Source: Sulfurovum sp.
GTDB lineage: Bacteria > Campylobacterota > Campylobacteria > Campylobacterales > Sulfurovaceae
Assembly (NCBI GenBank): GCA_015493425.1
Contig: WGDG01000219.1
Location: forward strand, 1-6,621
Direction: 5' to 3'
Length of the DNA: 6,621 nucleotides
Under the pieces are notes generated by a model. That model saw only the letters and a program-made list of their open reading frames with translations, was not told where the DNA came from and made no database searches. This document shows, one piece after another, positions 4,945-6,621 of the stretch. Each line of letters starts with the position of its first letter. Positions within the stretch are counted from its first letter, which is position 1. Made by a program: the position numbers and the translations under genes.

Positions 4945-6297
4945 ATGAGTACGCAGGAACAGGTAAAAAAGATAGCCTTGGCAGTAGTATTGGCTGCCAT
5001 TGCCTTTGGGCTGATGATAATGTCGTTTACGCCTCAGCAGTCGGGTCTCATTGCTGCCATTGTACTGATGGTGACGCTTTGGAGCAATGAGGGACTGCCG
5101 CTGGCAGTGGTTTCTCTGCTGCCCATTGTCATGTTTCCGGCTATGGGTATTTTGACGACAAAGGCGACAACGGTCAACTATGCCAATCCCATTATCTACC
5201 TTTTTTTGGGAGGATTCCTCATTGCCATTGCGGTGGAAAAGACAGGGCTGCATAAGTGGATCGCCAACAAGATGCTGGGTATTTTCCCAAGCAGTGTACG
5301 GGGGATCATCTTTGCACTCATCATGACTTCAGGACTGCTCAGCTCCGTACTCTCCAACACCACCACAACCCTGCTGCTGCTGCCTATTGCACTCTTTTTG
5401 ACCGATGAGGTGAAAGTGAAGATGCGTCTGGCACTGGGTATCGCCTACGGAGCGAGTATTGGGGGCATTCTCACCCCCATCGGTACACCTCCAAACCTTA
5501 TTTTAATGGGGCTCATGGATGAATTCGGTATGAAAACGATCCCTTTCATGCAGTGGATCATGCTGGTTGCACCGTTGGTATTTGTTATGTTTATCGTTGT
5601 CGGATTTGTATTGAGCATGGGGCTTAAAGACCATCGTATTGAAGAAAATTTGGAAACAAAAAGGCTTGACGGTAATCAGAAGCGGGTACTGGGTATTCTG
5701 GCTGGGCTTATCCTGCTGCTGCTCATCAACGCACCCATCAAACCCTACTACAGCGGACTGGGACTGAGTGAACCGGCCATCTTGCTGGGTGCGGGGCTGC
5801 TGCTCTTTGTACCGCCGTTCAATATTCTTAACTGGATGGAGGACAAGGAGAATATTCCCTACCGCATCATGTTCCTCTTTGGAGCAGGCTTTGCCATTGC
5901 CGCAGCGTTTACCAAGACAGGTATGGCCGGAGAGATCGCGAACTATCTCATCTCCTTTACTGGGCTTTCACTGCTGACCTTCATCATTATTGTTGCAACC
6001 ATGATCACCTTTACCACAGAGATCACCAGCAACACGGCACTCATCTCCATCATGCTGCCTATACTCTATGAGGTAGGCCAGAAGACCGGTGTGGATGCGA
6101 CACTCATCATGATGGTAGCAACGGTGTGTGCCTCTTACGCTTTCATGCTGCCTATCGCCACACCGCCAAATGCTATTGCCATGAGTTCGGGTGTGGTCAA
6201 CGTCAGAACCATGGCAGCTTACGGTTTTGTCTTTAATATTGTGGGAATTATGTTGATTGTGACAATCGCCTATACCTACTGGAGAGGGATTTTGTAA
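4945..6297 (+). CDS. SLC13/DASS-family Na+:dicarboxylate-type symporter
   Basis: Inner-membrane secondary transporter of 450 residues. It has the INDY/SdcS-type repeat architecture, in which each half carries a hairpin bearing an SNT triplet followed by a TP-rich loop. In the first half these are SNTTTTLLLLP (137-147) and TPIGTPPN (177-184). In the second half they are TSNTALISIMLP (361-372) and LPIATPPNA (402-410). These two motifs form the carboxylate and Na+ sites in the family, and both are intact. The N-terminal region has the usual WSNEGLPLAVVSLLP (46-60). By family, the substrates are C4-dicarboxylates such as succinate, malate or fumarate, imported with Na+. Related members carry other anions, so the substrate is inferred. 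The start is set by AGGAGG at 4933-4938. It is divergent from the other DASS gene but belongs to a different branch, so the pair is not a recent tandem duplication. An intrinsic terminator follows the stop. Confidence 0.9.
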   Translation: MSTQEQVKKIALAVVLAAIAFGLMIMSFTPQQSGLIAAIVLMVTLWSNEGLPLAVVSLLPIVMFPAMGILTTKATTVNYANPIIYLFLGGFLIAIAVEKTGLHKWIANKMLGIFPSSVRGIIFALIMTSGLLSSVLSNTTTTLLLLPIALFLTDEVKVKMRLALGIAYGASIGGILTPIGTPPNLILMGLMDEFGMKTIPFMQWIMLVAPLVFVMFIVVGFVLSMGLKDHRIEENLETKRLDGNQKRVLGILAGLILLLLINAPIKPYYSGLGLSEPAILLGAGLLLFVPPFNILNWMEDKENIPYRIMFLFGAGFAIAAAFTKTGMAGEIANYLISFTGLSLLTFIIIVATMITFTTEITSNTALISIMLPILYEVGQKTGVDATLIMMVATVCASYAFMLPIATPPNAIAMSSGVVNVRTMAAYGFVFNIVGIMLIVTIAYTYWRGIL

Positions 6298-6303
6298 AGG
6301 TAA

Positions 6304-6338
6304 GGGAAGGCAGCATAGTGTGTGCCGTCTCTGTTTTT
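6304..6338 (+). terminator. Intrinsic terminator of the plus-strand DASS gene
   Basis: A stem starts 6 bases after the TAA stop. GGGA (6304-6307) pairs with TCTC (6328-6331, one G-T), and GGCA (6309-6312) pairs with TGCC (6323-6326). CA (6314-6315) pairs with TG (6321-6322) around the loop TAGTG. There is one mismatch (6308 by 6327) and one bulged G (6313). TGTTTTT (6332-6338) follows on the plus strand. The T-run overlaps the stop codon of the convergent CoA-binding gene. Pairing was worked out by eye. Confidence 0.6.
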
Positions 6339-6621
6339 AGTGCATCATATTTCTGTGCTCGACCATCGCACAGAGATTCTGTACCACTTTCATGCCGGCA
6401 TTTCTGGCCTTTTCGGCCGCTTCGTTGTTGACCAGCCCCTGCTGCCCCCAGAAGACCTTCACATCACCGCGCTCGATACAGGCATCGGCAATGGCATCAA
6501 ATGCAGCGGGTTTTCTGAAGATATCGACCATATCGACCTCAAAAGGGATCTCTTTGAGAGAACGATAAACCTTTTCACCGAGAATAGTCTCTTCCTTGGG
6601 GTAGACCGGTACGATCTTGTA
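6337..6621 (-). CDS. CoA-binding protein of the COG1832 (YccU-like) family, C-terminal part; cut by window edge
   Basis: The frame is open to the right edge and ends at TAA (6337-6339), giving 94 residues of a protein whose family is about 140 long. The N-terminal part of the Rossmann-type CoA-binding domain therefore lies outside. Visible family features are KIVPVYPKEETILGEKVYRS near the start, then VDMVDIFRKP, KVFWGQQGLVNNEAAEKA, and AGMKVVQNLCAMVEH near the end. An in-frame ATG at 6529-6531 is internal, because clear family sequence continues upstream of it. Family members are small cytoplasmic proteins that resemble the nucleotide-binding domain of succinyl-CoA synthetase alpha. The cellular role is generally unknown, so none is assigned. 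It is convergent with the DASS transporter, with 39 bases between the stops. Confidence 0.85.
   Translation of the reverse strand, partial: YKIVPVYPKEETILGEKVYRSLKEIPFEVDMVDIFRKPAAFDAIADACIERGDVKVFWGQQGLVNNEAAEKARNAGMKVVQNLCAMVEHRNMMH

Noticed and set aside
1..6621. CRISPR array, tRNA or rRNA gene, complete insertion sequence or prophage genes
   Set aside because: Searched by eye on both strands. No regularly spaced repeats, tRNA-like cloverleaf, rRNA signature, transposase or phage protein was seen.

Overview
This window looks like chromosomal DNA of a Campylobacterota bacterium, most like a Sulfurovum-type chemolithotroph. That assignment is an inference from protein flavour, the glmU-coaBC pairing, moderate GC coding DNA with AT-rich spacers, and weak -35 but recognisable -10 promoter elements. 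No database search was run. It is mostly housekeeping and transport, and I do not see an obvious new defence, mobile or biosynthetic system.

Left part (1-1738, minus strand): the 3' end of a glmU-coaBC transcript. GlmU makes UDP-GlcNAc for peptidoglycan and lipopolysaccharide. CoaBC, cut by the left edge, makes 4'-phosphopantetheine for coenzyme A. The two overlap by one base (TAATG), so they are probably translationally coupled. A TATAAT -10 box lies upstream of glmU.

Middle spacer (1739-2223): apart from the upstream region of glmU, it holds a short plus-strand gene with a good ribosome binding site. It encodes a 32-residue, probably single-pass membrane protein. A perfect 8-bp palindrome resembling REP/RAYT-type repeats follows, then an AT-rich leader to trmA. 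No RNA gene was recognised here.

Centre (2224-3348, plus strand): trmA, the tRNA m5U54 methyltransferase. Its N-terminus carries a cysteine set like the [4Fe-4S] site of the rRNA enzyme RlmD/RumA, although the catalytic domain is clearly TrmA-like. It converges on the next gene with only 3 bases between the two TAA stops, and those stops form the arms of a mirror-symmetric hairpin.

Right part (3352-6297): two divergently transcribed secondary transporters of the DASS/SLC13 superfamily share a spacer of about 130 bases. The minus-strand one is CitT/2-oxoglutarate-malate-translocator-like. The plus-strand one is of the INDY/SdcS Na+/dicarboxylate type. Together they suggest organic-acid (C4-dicarboxylate, 2-oxoacid or similar anion) exchange, but substrates cannot be read from sequence. 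A plausible intrinsic terminator ends the plus-strand gene. The window closes with the C-terminal part of a COG1832-type CoA-binding protein on the minus strand.
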